Positions 1 through 8,830 of a stretch of 64,000 nt of DNA are shown here, piece after piece. This stretch comes from Streptococcus sp. F0442. GTDB taxonomy: Bacteria; Bacillota; Bacilli; Lactobacillales; Streptococcaceae. The DNA lies in contig NZ_KB373314.1 of NCBI RefSeq assembly GCF_000314795.2, positions 740,418-804,417 of the forward strand, read 5' to 3'. The notes under the pieces are model-generated. The model was not told where the DNA came from. It did no database searches and saw nothing but the letters and a program-made list of their open reading frames with translations. Position 1 is the first letter of the stretch. Every line of letters starts with the position of its first letter. Both the position numbers and the translations under genes were made by a program.

Positions 1-85
1 TCTAACTGCTTACTATTTTATCACTATTATAGGAAGAGCGGTTTTCCCATTTTCAAGACCCAGCTATAGTTTCAAACTATAAGAA

Positions 86-261
86 AGAGAGTGGGACAGA
101 AATCGATAATTCGTTAGAATTCGATTTCGTCGTCCCACCTCCGCACAGTTGAGTAGGGCTGTAAAAGCTGATGAAATCAGCGTAGTAGAGCCCACTCAAC
201 CACTGCGTCTTGCTCGACAATCCAAAAACAATTAAGAGGCTAGGACTTTTGTCCCAGCCTC
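86..261 (+). repeat. Family A three-hairpin repeat, copy 1
   Basis: One of four near-identical ~176-bp copies in the window. It begins GAGAGTGGGACAG and ends in GTCCCAGCCTC. Three successive inverted repeats are visible: GTGGGAC/GTCCCAC around an EcoRI-like GAATTC core; GTTGAGT/ACTCAAC enclosing GCTGAT-GAA-ATCAGC; and a terminator-like GAGGCTAGGAC-TTTT-GTCCCAGCCTC. It lies six bases beyond the murJ stop, so it could end murJ transcription. A separate 17-bp palindrome (TATAGTTT-C-AAACTATA, 65-81) lies just before it. It does not look like BOX or RUP. Bases 1-64 hold nothing I recognise. Confidence 0.85.
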
Positions 262-267
262 ACAGGT

Positions 268-1896
268 TTATTTAATCCGGAATTTCTGTCTGAGTCGTAC
301 TGCTTGCCCACCGATAAAGCGGTCAAAATACCGAAGCCATAGTCCTAAGGATCCATAAATGGCAACGCCTAATCCACCGATGACGAAGAGATAAATCATA
401 CTCGATACACGGCCATTTGGTGGGAAAATCAAGCCCATAATCAAGCCTGCAATCAAAACTCCAAGGAGCATCACCACTGTTAGGATAGCACCAAGCAAGG
501 TCCGCTTGAAGACGATGGTCCGATTAAACTGAGTAATGCTTTGGATCTCCCGATACATGAGTACGATTGGTACCAATAAGGCGATGGTCGTTGACAAGAG
601 CGGACCATAGGAACGAAAGACTAGGATAAATGGAATTTGTAAAAACAATTTCACTACCACTCCATAAAGGAAGTAGCGAATGGCCTTGCGATTTTGGAAA
701 AGGGCTTGAATCATAGGGGACAAGACTGTGTAAAGACCCAAAATCACCGTCTGCAACATTGCTACAATGAAGAGGCCCAAAGCTAAGTTATCTGGTTGCC
801 CGTAGAAAACGGTATAGAGGGGTCTTGCAACAGCTACGGCCCCAATAGTGGCTGGAAGCAAGAAAGCTAATAGCATGGTCAAGTTATCCTGTACGAGCTT
901 ACCAGCCGCTTTTAGGTCACCCTTGACATAATTCTCTGTCAACAGAGGAATCCCAACTCCCCCAATCGAAGTCGCTACTGCGATCAAGATCATGGTGATT
1001 TTGTTTGGATTGGCAGAGAAATAACTAAACATGACCATCAGCTGTTTCTGACTATAATCTGTAAACCAAGACATGACATTGATAAAGGTCATCTGGTCGA
1101 CAATTTGGAAGAGCTGGATAGCTGAACCGGTGATGATAAAAGGAATGGCTTCACGGATGGTATCTAGCAGAAGAGCTCGAGTGTTGATCTCTTCACTTCC
1201 CTCTTGCTTTCTAAAAATAGAAGCGAGCAAACCTGTCTTTGCAAGGTAATATAAGAGAACCAGAAGGCTCGCTCCCATCCCGATAAAGGCAGCAAAGGTC
1301 GACTGCGTAACAGCCTGCACATAATCTCCTGAGCCAATCTTCATAATGAAGAAGGTCGTAAGCAACATCCAGATGACCCGGATGACTTGCTCTGCGATCT
1401 GGCTAATGGCGTAAGGTTTCATGTTGTTAAAACCTTGGAAAAAACCTCGGATCACACTCATGGAAGGAAAAATTAAAACTGCCCAAGAAAGGCTCTGCAT
1501 GATCGGAACGAGCTCTTTTCCACCACCTGAAAGGCTAGCAAAGACAGGAGATAAAAGATACATGAGAATGGCAAATCCAAGGCCTAGAATTCCCATGAAT
1601 TTCAAGAATCCTCGAATCAAAGCAAAGCTATGATCGGCTTGGTCCCGGGTATTGTACTTGGCTACTTGCTTGGCAACAGCTACAGGTACCCCAGCTGTCG
1701 AAATCAAGAGAAACCAAGCGTAAATATTGTAGCCCATTGTAAAAAGACCATTGGCTTGTGGCCCATATTTTCCCATCCAAATATACCAAGGAATAATATA
1801 AGCGGCTCCTAGCAAACGGCTGATAAAATTACTGGCTGTCATCCAAGCAGTCCCGCGAAGCATCTGGGCTTGCTGGTCATTTTGTTCGTGACTCAT
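268..1896 (-). CDS. murJ: Lipid II flippase, MurJ/YtgP-type polysaccharide exporter
   Basis: A 542-residue polytopic membrane protein of the MOP superfamily with about 14 hydrophobic segments. The N-terminal half has the family's typical start (RGTAWMTASNFISRLLGAAY), in which the Arg-Leu-Leu-Gly stretch of TM1 is conserved. The length matches YtgP, which acts as the lipid II flippase MurJ in streptococci and bacilli. Gene order supports the assignment: it diverges from murE, the same pairing as in pneumococcus, so precursor synthesis and export face each other across 87 bp. The start ATG follows an AAAGAGG-type ribosome binding site. Other members of this family export capsule or spore polysaccharides, but the murE linkage favours MurJ. 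Confidence 0.88.
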   Translation of the reverse strand: MSHEQNDQQAQMLRGTAWMTASNFISRLLGAAYIIPWYIWMGKYGPQANGLFTMGYNIYAWFLLISTAGVPVAVAKQVAKYNTRDQADHSFALIRGFLKFMGILGLGFAILMYLLSPVFASLSGGGKELVPIMQSLSWAVLIFPSMSVIRGFFQGFNNMKPYAISQIAEQVIRVIWMLLTTFFIMKIGSGDYVQAVTQSTFAAFIGMGASLLVLLYYLAKTGLLASIFRKQEGSEEINTRALLLDTIREAIPFIITGSAIQLFQIVDQMTFINVMSWFTDYSQKQLMVMFSYFSANPNKITMILIAVATSIGGVGIPLLTENYVKGDLKAAGKLVQDNLTMLLAFLLPATIGAVAVARPLYTVFYGQPDNLALGLFIVAMLQTVILGLYTVLSPMIQALFQNRKAIRYFLYGVVVKLFLQIPFILVFRSYGPLLSTTIALLVPIVLMYREIQSITQFNRTIVFKRTLLGAILTVVMLLGVLIAGLIMGLIFPPNGRVSSMIYLFVIGGLGVAIYGSLGLWLRYFDRFIGGQAVRLRQKFRIK

Positions 1897-1948
1897 AAAC
1901 GTCCTCTTTCGTTTCTTCTTCTCTTCATTATAAACTTTTCCTTTACAC

Positions 1949-1977
1949 TTGTAAAATAAGGTCTTTCAGTTTAAAAT
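1949..1977 (+). promoter_or_regulatory. Putative murE promoter, nearly leaderless
   Basis: TTGTAA, a 17-nt spacer and TAAAAT, with the murE ATG only six bases after the -10 box. If used, the mRNA would start at or beside the start codon. Assigned by consensus match only. Confidence 0.45.
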
Positions 1978-1983
1978 AGGATT

Positions 1984-3429
1984 ATGATGAAGATAGAAAC
2001 TGTATTAAACATTTTAAAAGAGGATCACAACTTTCGTGAGATCCTACAAGACGGAGAATACCACTATTCAGCAAGTGGTGTTTCTTTTAATCAAATTAGC
2101 TACGATAGTCGAAAGGTCAACGCTGAGACCCTCTTTTTTGTCAAGGGGGCAAATTTCAAGAAGGAATTTTTGGAGCAAGCGATCGAGCAAGGTCTCCAGT
2201 GGTATGTCGCTGAGCAAGACTTTGAGGTCAGCATCCCAGCCATTCTCGTTACGGATATCAAACAGGCTATGAGCTTGATTGCCATGGAATTCTATGGCCA
2301 CCCTGAGCGTCAGCTAAAACTCTTAGCCTTTACAGGAACCAAGGGCAAAACGACTTCTGCTTACTATGCCTATAAGATTCTTGAACAAGGCCACCGTCCA
2401 GCTATGCTATCCACTATGAACACAACCTTGGATGGCAAGACCTTCTTCAAGTCAACCTTGACGACTCCAGAAAGCATTGATTTGTTTGAAATGATGGCCC
2501 AGGCAGTTGCCAATGATCGAACCCACCTGATTATGGAGGTCTCTAGTCAGGCCTATTTAGTCAAACGGGTTTACGGTCTGACCTTTGATGTCGGTGTCTT
2601 CCTCAATATCAGCCCTGACCATATCGGACCGATTGAACATCCGACCTTCGAAGACTACTTCTACCACAAACGTCTCTTGATGGAAAATAGCCGTGCTGTT
2701 GTCGTCAATAGCGATATGAATCATTTTGAGATTCTTGCGGAAGAGGTCGCTGAGCAAGACCACGACTTTTACGGTAGTCAATCAAGCAACCAAGTCCAGA
2801 ACTCAAAAGCCTTTAGCTTTTCTGTCACTGGCAAGTTAGCCGGCGACTACGAGACCCAACTGATTGGTCGCTTCAACCAAGAAAATGCTGTGGCTGCAGG
2901 TCTTGCCTGCCTTCGTCTAGGGGCGAGTCTCGAAGACATCCAAAAAGGAATTGCCAAGACGCGCGTTCCTGGCCGAATGGAAGTCTTGACTCAAAAGAAT
3001 GGGGCCAAGGTCTTCATCGACTATGCCCATAATGGAGATAGCTTGAAAAAACTGCTCTCAGTTGTCGAAACCCATCAAACCGGAACCATTTCGCTGGTCC
3101 TTGGATCAACCGGGAATAAAGGAGAGAGCCGTCGCAAGGACTTTGGCTTGCTCTTAGAAGACCATCCTGAGATCCAAGTCTTCCTCACAGCGGATGACCC
3201 TAACTATGAAGATCCTTTGGCCATCGCTGAAGAGATTAGCAGTTTCATCACGCGCCCTGTAGAGAAAATCGCAGACCGCGAACAAGCCATTCAACAGGCT
3301 ATGGCAACGACCAGCAAGCCTGAAGATGCTGTTATTATCGCCGGAAAAGGAGCTGACTGCTACCAAATCGTCAATGGCGTAAAAGAAGAGTATCCAGGGG
3401 ATGCCGCCATCGCTGAACGTTATCTATAA
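1984..3429 (+). CDS. murE: UDP-N-acetylmuramoyl-L-alanyl-D-glutamate--L-lysine ligase
   Basis: An ATP-dependent cytoplasmic Mur ligase that adds L-Lys to UDP-MurNAc-L-Ala-D-Glu during peptidoglycan precursor synthesis. The P-loop TGTKGKTT is at residues 117-124. The substrate-recognition motif near residue 403 reads DDPN, the lysine-type signature, rather than the DNPR of diaminopimelate enzymes, so the organism makes Lys-type peptidoglycan. The 481-residue length is normal. Two ATGs lie in tandem and the first is used here. It diverges from murJ and is followed by a bidirectional terminator shared with the convergent DUF1803 gene. Confidence 0.97.
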   Translation: MMKIETVLNILKEDHNFREILQDGEYHYSASGVSFNQISYDSRKVNAETLFFVKGANFKKEFLEQAIEQGLQWYVAEQDFEVSIPAILVTDIKQAMSLIAMEFYGHPERQLKLLAFTGTKGKTTSAYYAYKILEQGHRPAMLSTMNTTLDGKTFFKSTLTTPESIDLFEMMAQAVANDRTHLIMEVSSQAYLVKRVYGLTFDVGVFLNISPDHIGPIEHPTFEDYFYHKRLLMENSRAVVVNSDMNHFEILAEEVAEQDHDFYGSQSSNQVQNSKAFSFSVTGKLAGDYETQLIGRFNQENAVAAGLACLRLGASLEDIQKGIAKTRVPGRMEVLTQKNGAKVFIDYAHNGDSLKKLLSVVETHQTGTISLVLGSTGNKGESRRKDFGLLLEDHPEIQVFLTADDPNYEDPLAIAEEISSFITRPVEKIADREQAIQQAMATTSKPEDAVIIAGKGADCYQIVNGVKEEYPGDAAIAERYL

Positions 3430-3442
3430 TCAAACGAAATAG

Positions 3443-3463
3443 GGCTAGGAAATTTTCCTAGCC
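3443..3463. terminator. Bidirectional terminator between murE and the DUF1803 gene
   Basis: The inverted repeat GGCTAGGAAAtTTTCCTAGCC is followed by TTTTC on the plus strand and has an A-rich run before it, so it can serve both convergent genes. Confidence 0.8.
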
Positions 3464-3467
3464 TTTT

Positions 3468-4118
3468 CTATTGTTTGATAAACATCAATCTTTCCTTGTC
3501 CAAGTCCACTACTAATTCATATTTGCCTTCATCATTTTTTCGGATATAGCCTAAGATTTCTAAACTGTCTACAAAGATGTCTCTGCGCTTTTGCTGGGCT
3601 TCTTCTTTTTTGAGGAACTTGAGCAAAAAGCTAGTCATATACTTGAGAGCATACTCTGGATTGACGTCTCCCAAAATGGCATAGAGCTTCTCTTGCTCCT
3701 CCGTCAAAGGGTATTGGTGAGCCACCTTGTAAAAGTAATTGGAAAGGGTCTGTGCATTTCGCTCAAAGTCAGTCTCCTCTATGAGAAGCACTGCATTGGT
3801 CGTGTTGCGGAGTTCCGTTTGGAAGACCTTGACTTTCAGTTCCTGATAAAATTCACTATCCTCTCGGACAAAGACTTCTTGATCCAAATCAACGAGATCA
3901 GCTGACTCCAAGAAAGGCAGGTTGAGGGTGTAGCGTTTATTTTCTCGAAGGATCAAGCCCGCTTTGATATACTCCTCCATCAGTTTATCCACTGGTTGAT
4001 CTGGAAATTGGGCCTTGATTTGCCGCAAAATCACATCATCCTGCTGATCCAAATAGTTGATCAAGTCCTTAAAAAAAGGCTGACGTGTCAAACGTGTGGG
4101 GTTAATGATGGTAATCAT
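3468..4118 (-). CDS. DUF1803-type conserved streptococcal protein
   Basis: A 216-residue soluble protein without signal peptide or membrane segment, rich in charged residues. It begins MITIINPTRLTRQPFFKDLI and matches my memory of the DUF1803 family, which is confined to streptococci and has no known function. The N-terminal ~90 residues look like a winged-helix-style fold (short helices, then IKAGLILRENKRYTL), so a nucleic-acid or regulatory role is possible but unproven. It overlaps the end of the upstream hydrolase gene by 17 bp, so the two are co-transcribed and probably translationally coupled. Confidence 0.7.
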   Translation of the reverse strand: MITIINPTRLTRQPFFKDLINYLDQQDDVILRQIKAQFPDQPVDKLMEEYIKAGLILRENKRYTLNLPFLESADLVDLDQEVFVREDSEFYQELKVKVFQTELRNTTNAVLLIEETDFERNAQTLSNYFYKVAHQYPLTEEQEKLYAILGDVNPEYALKYMTSFLLKFLKKEEAQQKRRDIFVDSLEILGYIRKNDEGKYELVVDLDKERLMFIKQ

Positions 4119-4614
4119 CCAAATACCTTTCTTTAAATTGTAGATGGGGAGACTGGGCTAACTGACTCGGGTTGGTCCCGGGCTGATCTAGAGGAACGGC
4201 TAGGCCAAGCTCCTTGTAGTAATCCAGCCAGAACGGACTAATCTCCTCTTCCTCATCTCCAAACTTCATGGGAATGGTTTCAAAAATAGGGAGAATTTCT
4301 GCTACAAACTGGGAACAATAGAAACCATCTCCATCTGGATAAAAGGAAGCATTGTAGGGAGCACCTAAAAGGCTCTCTGCCAGCTTTTTGACCTCTTTGT
4401 GATCCATTTTCGGATAGCGATAAAGGTCATAGACTTTTCCAGCTTCAAAGAAGTCCTCAGGAGCCTGGGCAAGGACACCGCCTTCCACCGTAGCATGATA
4501 GACCTGTCCATCCAAAAAGATGGCCACGTGGCTATAGTTACCAGTAGATTCCTGGATGGCCTGTCCTATATCCGAATCATCTTTCACAAAAATCAAATCG
4601 CCATTTTCTAACAT
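4102..4614 (-). CDS. YiiX/YebB-like NlpC/P60-superfamily (C92) hydrolase
   Basis: A 170-residue cytoplasmic protein of the permuted papain-like amidase group. The visible signature is GDLIFVKDDSDIGQAIQ near the N terminus, then NYSHVAIFLDG, which carries the probable catalytic His, and later FYCSQFVAEI, which carries the catalytic Cys. This Ser/His-before-Cys order is typical of the circularly permuted YiiX-type proteins. The biological substrate (a lipid amide, peptide or isopeptide) is unknown. There is no signal peptide, so cell-wall cleavage is unlikely. It is the first gene of a two-gene unit with the DUF1803 gene and is separated from ppaC by a terminator. Confidence 0.72.
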   Translation of the reverse strand: MLENGDLIFVKDDSDIGQAIQESTGNYSHVAIFLDGQVYHATVEGGVLAQAPEDFFEAGKVYDLYRYPKMDHKEVKKLAESLLGAPYNASFYPDGDGFYCSQFVAEILPIFETIPMKFGDEEEEISPFWLDYYKELGLAVPLDQPGTNPSQLAQSPHLQFKERYLDDYHH

Positions 4615-4630
4615 ACTTCTCTCCTAGCAA

Positions 4631-4652
4631 AAAAGGAGCCGAAACTCCTTTT
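4631..4652 (-). terminator. Terminator after ppaC
   Basis: The stem AAAAGGAG/CTCCTTTT with loop TTTCGG is followed on the minus strand by TTTTTTG, 25 bp past the ppaC stop. Confidence 0.75.
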
Positions 4653-4677
4653 TAACAATGGGCTTCCCCATCTATGA

Positions 4678-5613
4678 TTATGCATTAAAGCTTTCAGTCA
4701 ATTGTGGTACCACTTGTTTCTTACGTGAAACAGCACCTGGAAGGAAAGCGTGGTTGTTTTCAAGTTTGAAGTTGAAAGCTGCTTCTACCTTGTCCATATT
4801 AGCACCAAGAGCCAAAATTTCTGAGTTTGAGTTGACGATGTCTGTAATCATCAAGACAAAGTCAGAGTAGCCGTTAGCTGCATTTGCGGCTTGGATAGCT
4901 GCTTCGATTTCAGCTTGGCGTTCCAAGACTTCAGCAATATCAACTGTGTTCACTTGAGCCACACGAACATTGTTTCCGTTGAGTTCAAATGTCTTGGCAT
5001 CGATATCAATCAATTCTTCAGCAGATTTGCTTGCCAAGTTTGTACCAGCCTTGAGCATGGCAAGACCGTATTCTTCCAAGTTCACACCAGCCAATTCAGC
5101 CAATTCAGGCGCAATCACCTTATCAGATGGGTGGGTTGTTGGTGATTTCAAAAGAAGGGTATCTGAAATCAAACCTGATAGCATCAAACCTGCGATTTCT
5201 TTTGGAACAGCTACGCCATGCTCTTTGAACATGCGGTAAACGATAGAGGATGCTGATCCAACTGGTTCCAAACGCATGTAAAGTGGGCTTGCAGTTTCAA
5301 AGTTAGCCACACGGTGGTGGTCCACAACACCATACACTTCTACTTCAGCGATATCTGAAACAGATTGTTGGAATTCATTGTGGTCTGTTAAGATGACTTG
5401 CTCTGCACCTTCTGCTTTAGCAGATGTGATCACGCGCGGTGCTTCTACACCAAAATAGTTCAAGACGAAAGCTGTTTCTTCATTTGGAGTTCCAAGGGCC
5501 ACTGCCTCTGTATCCAAACCGTAAGCTTCTTTTGCAAGGTAAGCAAAAGCTACAGATGAACCAATGGCATCTGAGTCAGGGTTTTGGTGACCAAAAACAA
5601 GAATTTTTGACAT
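4678..5613 (-). CDS. ppaC: Manganese-dependent inorganic pyrophosphatase (family II)
   Basis: Hydrolyses pyrophosphate to phosphate in the cytoplasm, pulling biosynthetic reactions forward. This is a DHH-superfamily enzyme: HQNPDSD at residues 9-15 supplies the metal ligands His9, Asp13 and Asp15; Asp77 lies in LTDHNEF; and the DHH motif is at 98-100. The C-terminal DHHA2 domain ends with [10 protein letters not shown], the phosphate-binding SRKKQ motif. The 311-residue length is typical. The start codon has a GAGGTAG ribosome binding site. It is flanked by terminators on both sides, so it is a single-gene unit. Confidence 0.97.
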   Translation of the reverse strand: MSKILVFGHQNPDSDAIGSSVAFAYLAKEAYGLDTEAVALGTPNEETAFVLNYFGVEAPRVITSAKAEGAEQVILTDHNEFQQSVSDIAEVEVYGVVDHHRVANFETASPLYMRLEPVGSASSIVYRMFKEHGVAVPKEIAGLMLSGLISDTLLLKSPTTHPSDKVIAPELAELAGVNLEEYGLAMLKAGTNLASKSAEELIDIDAKTFELNGNNVRVAQVNTVDIAEVLERQAEIEAAIQAANAANGYSDFVLMITDIVNSNSEILALGANMDKVEAAFNFKLENNHAFLPGAVSRKKQVVPQLTESFNA

Positions 5614-5705
5614 GTTTCTACCTCTTCATTTTCATTTCTATAGTCACTCTATTTTAGCACGTTTTTCCGTTTAAAGAAAGGGAATAGTTGTGCATTTCAT
5701 TAGAA

Positions 5706-5732
5706 AAAGACAGCTGGAAGGACCAACTGTCT
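5706..5732 (-). terminator. Terminator after pflA
   Basis: The stem AGACAGTTGG/CCAGCTGTCT with loop TCCTT is followed by TTTTTCT on the minus strand, directly after the pflA stop. Confidence 0.8.
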
Positions 5733-5740
5733 TAACTTCT

Positions 5741-6535
5741 TTACCTTTTAACTCGTTTCAAGTAATCTTGATAACTTTCGGTTTCCATCAAGTCCTTCGC
5801 ATTTTGAACCCGTTCTTTTGTTGGAGGTTTCACTCCTTCTAAAGAATAAGGAATCCCTAATTCTCGCCACTTGAACTCACCCATGGTATGATAGGGCAGA
5901 ATTTCAAACTTATCAACATTTTTAAGAGTTTTGACAAATTTTCCAAGTTCGATCAAATCATCATCTCGGTCTGTCAGACCTGGCACCAAGACATGGCGAA
6001 TCCAAACGGGCTTGCCAATATCAGACAAATACTTGGCACAGGCCAAAATATTCTTATTGGTTTGACTAGTTACAAATCTGTGCCGTTCATCGTTAATTTC
6101 CTTGATATCAAGAAGCACCAAATCGGTCACTGCCATCAGTTTATCAAATTTTTCCAGGTAACGCGGGGTATTGCGGAAAGGTAGAGCACAAGTATCGAGC
6201 GTACAGTGGATGCCTAGTTCTTGAGCTTTGGTAAAGAGGGCAATCAAGAAGTCAATTTGAAGCAGAGCTTCTCCTCCACTGACTGTAATTCCTCCTTTAT
6301 TTCCCCAGAAGCCTTTAAACCGCAAGGCTTCTTCTAGAACATCATCCACCGTCCGTTCACGGGACTTATTGGTTTCCATAGCCCAAGTATCTGGATTATG
6401 GCAATACTGGCACCGCATTTGACAGCCTTGAAGAAAGACAATAAAACGGATCCCTGGTCCATCCACTGCACCAAAGCTTTCCGTAGAGTGTACTATTCCT
6501 GTTACTTTTCCATAGTCAACTGTTTCATTTTCCAT
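5741..6535 (-). CDS. pflA: Pyruvate formate-lyase activating enzyme
   Basis: A radical SAM enzyme that installs the glycyl radical on pyruvate formate-lyase, switching on mixed-acid fermentation under anaerobic or sugar-limited growth. The 4Fe-4S cluster motif C-x3-C-x2-C is visible at Cys38, Cys42 and Cys45 (GCQMRCQYCHNPDTW). The GGE motif follows in ITVSGGEALLQ. At 264 residues it is the normal length for PflA without an inserted ferredoxin domain. The pfl gene itself is not in the window, as is usual in streptococci. It has its own terminator. Confidence 0.95.
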   Translation of the reverse strand: MENETVDYGKVTGIVHSTESFGAVDGPGIRFIVFLQGCQMRCQYCHNPDTWAMETNKSRERTVDDVLEEALRFKGFWGNKGGITVSGGEALLQIDFLIALFTKAQELGIHCTLDTCALPFRNTPRYLEKFDKLMAVTDLVLLDIKEINDERHRFVTSQTNKNILACAKYLSDIGKPVWIRHVLVPGLTDRDDDLIELGKFVKTLKNVDKFEILPYHTMGEFKWRELGIPYSLEGVKPPTKERVQNAKDLMETESYQDYLKRVKR

Positions 6536-6708
6536 GCCTTGTCCTTCTCTCCTGAAAACGTTTTATGATTTTATTATATCACGATTCCTTGTGAATAAAA
6601 GGATTTTAATGATTTTTTAGAAAATAAACTGTTTTCCAATTTCATCCCATTGTATTAGTACAGGCCATTCCAGTAGCTGTTACTCTTACCTATTCTCTAT
6701 GGTAAAAA

Positions 6709-6732
6709 AAGAAAACGAAGAGCCGTTTTCTT
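6709..6732. terminator. Bidirectional terminator-like hairpin upstream of pflA
   Basis: AGAAAACG/CGTTTTCT with loop AAGAGC, a T-run on the plus strand and an A-run on the other side. No intact gene reads into it from either side, so it is probably left over from a lost neighbour. The rest of 6536-6748 shows no coding potential. Confidence 0.6.
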
Positions 6733-6748
6733 TTTTTTAATATCTTAA

Positions 6749-6931
6749 GAAATCTTGATTTCACCAATCGATAATCGCGATAAAATCTTACTAGATCTTG
6801 GAAAAGACCAACACGTTGTAACGGTCCGCTCCCAGGTCTTCCTTGCAGATGGGTGGCAATTCCAGTTCACCGAAAGCCGTCATAAATTAGACAAGTTTCA
6901 TTTTGTCGACTATGCAGAGCGGAGGAAATAA
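6749..6931 (+). pseudogene. 3' remnant of a GntR-family (TreR-like) regulator
   Basis: A 60-codon open stretch with no start codon, opened by a stop at 6746 and closed by TAA at 6929. Its translation ends VFLADGWQFQFTESRHKLDK, then FHFVDYAERRK. This closely resembles the C terminus of the UTRA ligand-binding domain of TreR-type repressors (typically FQYTESRHRxDKFRFVDFARR). The DNA-binding domain and most of the UTRA domain are absent. It abuts family A repeat copy 2, which starts immediately after its stop. I infer a deletion that left the gene's tail. No tre operon is present nearby. TreR is my best guess among UTRA regulators. Confidence 0.6.
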
Positions 6932-6932
6932 A

Positions 6933-7110
6933 AGAGGCTGGGACAAAAGTTCTAGCCTCTCAATTATCTTTGGATTGTCGAGCAAGACGCAGTGGTTGAG
7001 TGGGCCCTACTACGCTGATTTCATCAGCTTTTACAGCCCTACTCAACTGTACGGAGGTGGGACGACGAAATCGAATTCTAACGAATTACCGATTTCTGTC
7101 CCACTCTCTT
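6933..7110 (-). repeat. Family A three-hairpin repeat, copy 2 (inverted)
   Basis: The same element as at 86-261 but in the opposite orientation. It fills the gap between the TreR-like remnant and the trpZ stop. Compared with copy 1 it has only scattered substitutions, such as GGGCCC for GAGCCC in hairpin 2. The terminator-like hairpin (GAGGCTGGGACaaaaGTTCTAGCCTC in plus-strand reading) lies at its left end. It may terminate trpZ. Confidence 0.85.
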
Positions 7111-7113
7111 TTT

Positions 7114-7917
7114 CTATCCCAAGACCAATTCATCACTCACCAAAGTTTCACCACTATTCTTGTGGAAGAGGTGCATCAAATCTTCAACCGTTAGGTTTTT
7201 CTTTTCTTCTCCTTTGACGTCTACGACGATCTTTCCTTGGTAGAGCATGATCAAGCGGTTGCCATATTCGATAGCATGGTTCATATCATGTGTAATCATC
7301 AAGGTTGTTAAATCATGGCTTTCCACGATCTTTTGGGTCAATTCCATGACCATTTCACTGGTTTTAGGATCCAGCGCTGCGGTATGTTCATCCAGAAGCA
7401 AGAGTTTCGGTTTGACCAAGGCTGCCATGACCAGGGTCAAAGCTTGACGTTGTCCACCAGACAAATATTGGGTATCCACCTTGAGACGGTTCTCTAAACC
7501 AATGTTCAATTCCTTCAAGGCTTCACGGAATAAGTCACGGTCTTTCTCCCGAACCCCCCAGCCCAAACCACGAGATTGACCACGACGTTGGGCAATGGCC
7601 ATATTTTCTTCAATGGTCAAACGAGAAGCCGTCCCCATCTTAGGATCTTGGAAGACACGCGCAATATCCTTGGCACGCTTACGAACACTCGTATTTTTGA
7701 TAGAGTTGCCTTCTAGCAAGATATCCCCTTCATCTACGACTAGATTTCCTGCCAAAATGTTCATCAGCGTTGATTTCCCAGCACCATTCCCACCGATAAC
7801 CGAAATGAAATCCCCCTCTTCTACTTGGAGATCCAAGCCTTTGAGGACATGGTTTTCATTGACCGTTCCTGCTTCAAATGTCTTATGAATGCCTTCAATT
7901 GATAATAATGTTGCCAT
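7114..7917 (-). CDS. trpZ: Tryptophan-type ABC transporter, ATP-binding protein
   Basis: The 267-residue ABC ATPase of the TrpXYZ importer. The Walker A motif is GGNGAGKST (residues ~42-50), the signature LSGGQRQAL and the Walker B LLLLDEHTAALD. His replaces the more usual Pro after the catalytic Glu (DEHTAALD), as is normal in this subfamily (YufO/DUF534-associated). It is the last gene of a three-gene operon, 12 bp after trpY. Assignment to tryptophan rests on the conserved gene set named trpXYZ in streptococci. The substrate cannot be read from the ATPase itself. Confidence 0.85.
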   Translation of the reverse strand: MATLLSIEGIHKTFEAGTVNENHVLKGLDLQVEEGDFISVIGGNGAGKSTLMNILAGNLVVDEGDILLEGNSIKNTSVRKRAKDIARVFQDPKMGTASRLTIEENMAIAQRRGQSRGLGWGVREKDRDLFREALKELNIGLENRLKVDTQYLSGGQRQALTLVMAALVKPKLLLLDEHTAALDPKTSEMVMELTQKIVESHDLTTLMITHDMNHAIEYGNRLIMLYQGKIVVDVKGEEKKNLTVEDLMHLFHKNSGETLVSDELVLG

Positions 7918-7929
7918 ACTTTTCTCCTA

Positions 7930-8820
7930 CTAATTTCCTAACTTCAATCCGCGAACGCGAAGACGTTTTTGCGCCTCAGGAGCGAACAAGACAATCGCGA
8001 GCAAGATCGCATTGAAGAGACGAACCATATTTTGATCGAGATTTGGAATCTCGTAAATATTTAAGATAATCAAACGGTACACAATAGCCCCGACCCCGAT
8101 TGAAAGCAAACGCCAACCAATGGTTAATTCATGAATCAGGACTTCTGCGATAATGACAGCACTTAAACCAACTACGATCGTCCCTGTCCCAGAAGTGACA
8201 TCTGAGAAACCATCATTTTGAGCAAACATAGCCCCACAAAGAGCTATCAAGCCGTTCGAAATCATGTAGCCCAACATCTTCATGTTATCCACATTGACCC
8301 CATTAGCCTCACTCATCGGAATATTATCACCAGTTGATCGCAAGACCAAGCCAAGTTGCGTCTTCATCAAGAGGGTCAACAAGATACAAACGATGATCAA
8401 GCAGGAAATACTAATCAAGAAAACAGCTTCTTCATTAGACAGACCTAATTTCATGACACTCTTAAAAATCGTACTGGCATCGCCAATAGAAAGGTTAGGA
8501 ACCCCTCCCATGATTTTGATATTAATAGAGTAGAGACCAGTCAAAGTGACAATCCCTGTCAAGAGGGCTGGAATTTTCATCTTTGTATGAAGAATCCCAG
8601 AGATCAAGCCTGCGATCATCCCTGCTAGAAAAGCCAATAAGGTCGCCAGCCAGGGATTTCTTCCCGCTTGAATCTGTGAAGCCACAACCGCTGCTCCAAG
8701 TGGAAAGGCTCCTTCTGCCGTCATATCGGCAATATCTAAAATTCGAAAAGTTAAGTAAACACCGATCGCCATGATCGACCACAATAAACCTTCTGATAAA
8801 CTTGATAAAACGAAATTCAT
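7930..8820 (-). CDS. trpY: Tryptophan-type ABC transporter, permease
   Basis: A 296-residue membrane protein with roughly eight or nine hydrophobic helices, of the LivH/RbsC-like inner-membrane translocator family. It starts MNFVLSSLSEGLLWSIMAIG and has the characteristic ILDIADMTAEGAFPLGAA segment seen in permeases paired with DUF534 binding proteins. It sits between the binding-protein gene (10 bp upstream) and the ATPase gene (12 bp downstream), so the three form one transcription unit. It probably imports tryptophan or a related aromatic compound. Confidence 0.87.
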   Translation of the reverse strand: MNFVLSSLSEGLLWSIMAIGVYLTFRILDIADMTAEGAFPLGAAVVASQIQAGRNPWLATLLAFLAGMIAGLISGILHTKMKIPALLTGIVTLTGLYSINIKIMGGVPNLSIGDASTIFKSVMKLGLSNEEAVFLISISCLIIVCILLTLLMKTQLGLVLRSTGDNIPMSEANGVNVDNMKMLGYMISNGLIALCGAMFAQNDGFSDVTSGTGTIVVGLSAVIIAEVLIHELTIGWRLLSIGVGAIVYRLIILNIYEIPNLDQNMVRLFNAILLAIVLFAPEAQKRLRVRGLKLGN

Positions 8821-8830
8821 CCCAAACCTC

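Noticed and set aside
6903..7217. An open frame crossing the TreR remnant, the repeat and the trpZ 3' end
   Set aside because: It is made of repeat sequence and antisense codons; the same peptide appears at the other repeat copies.
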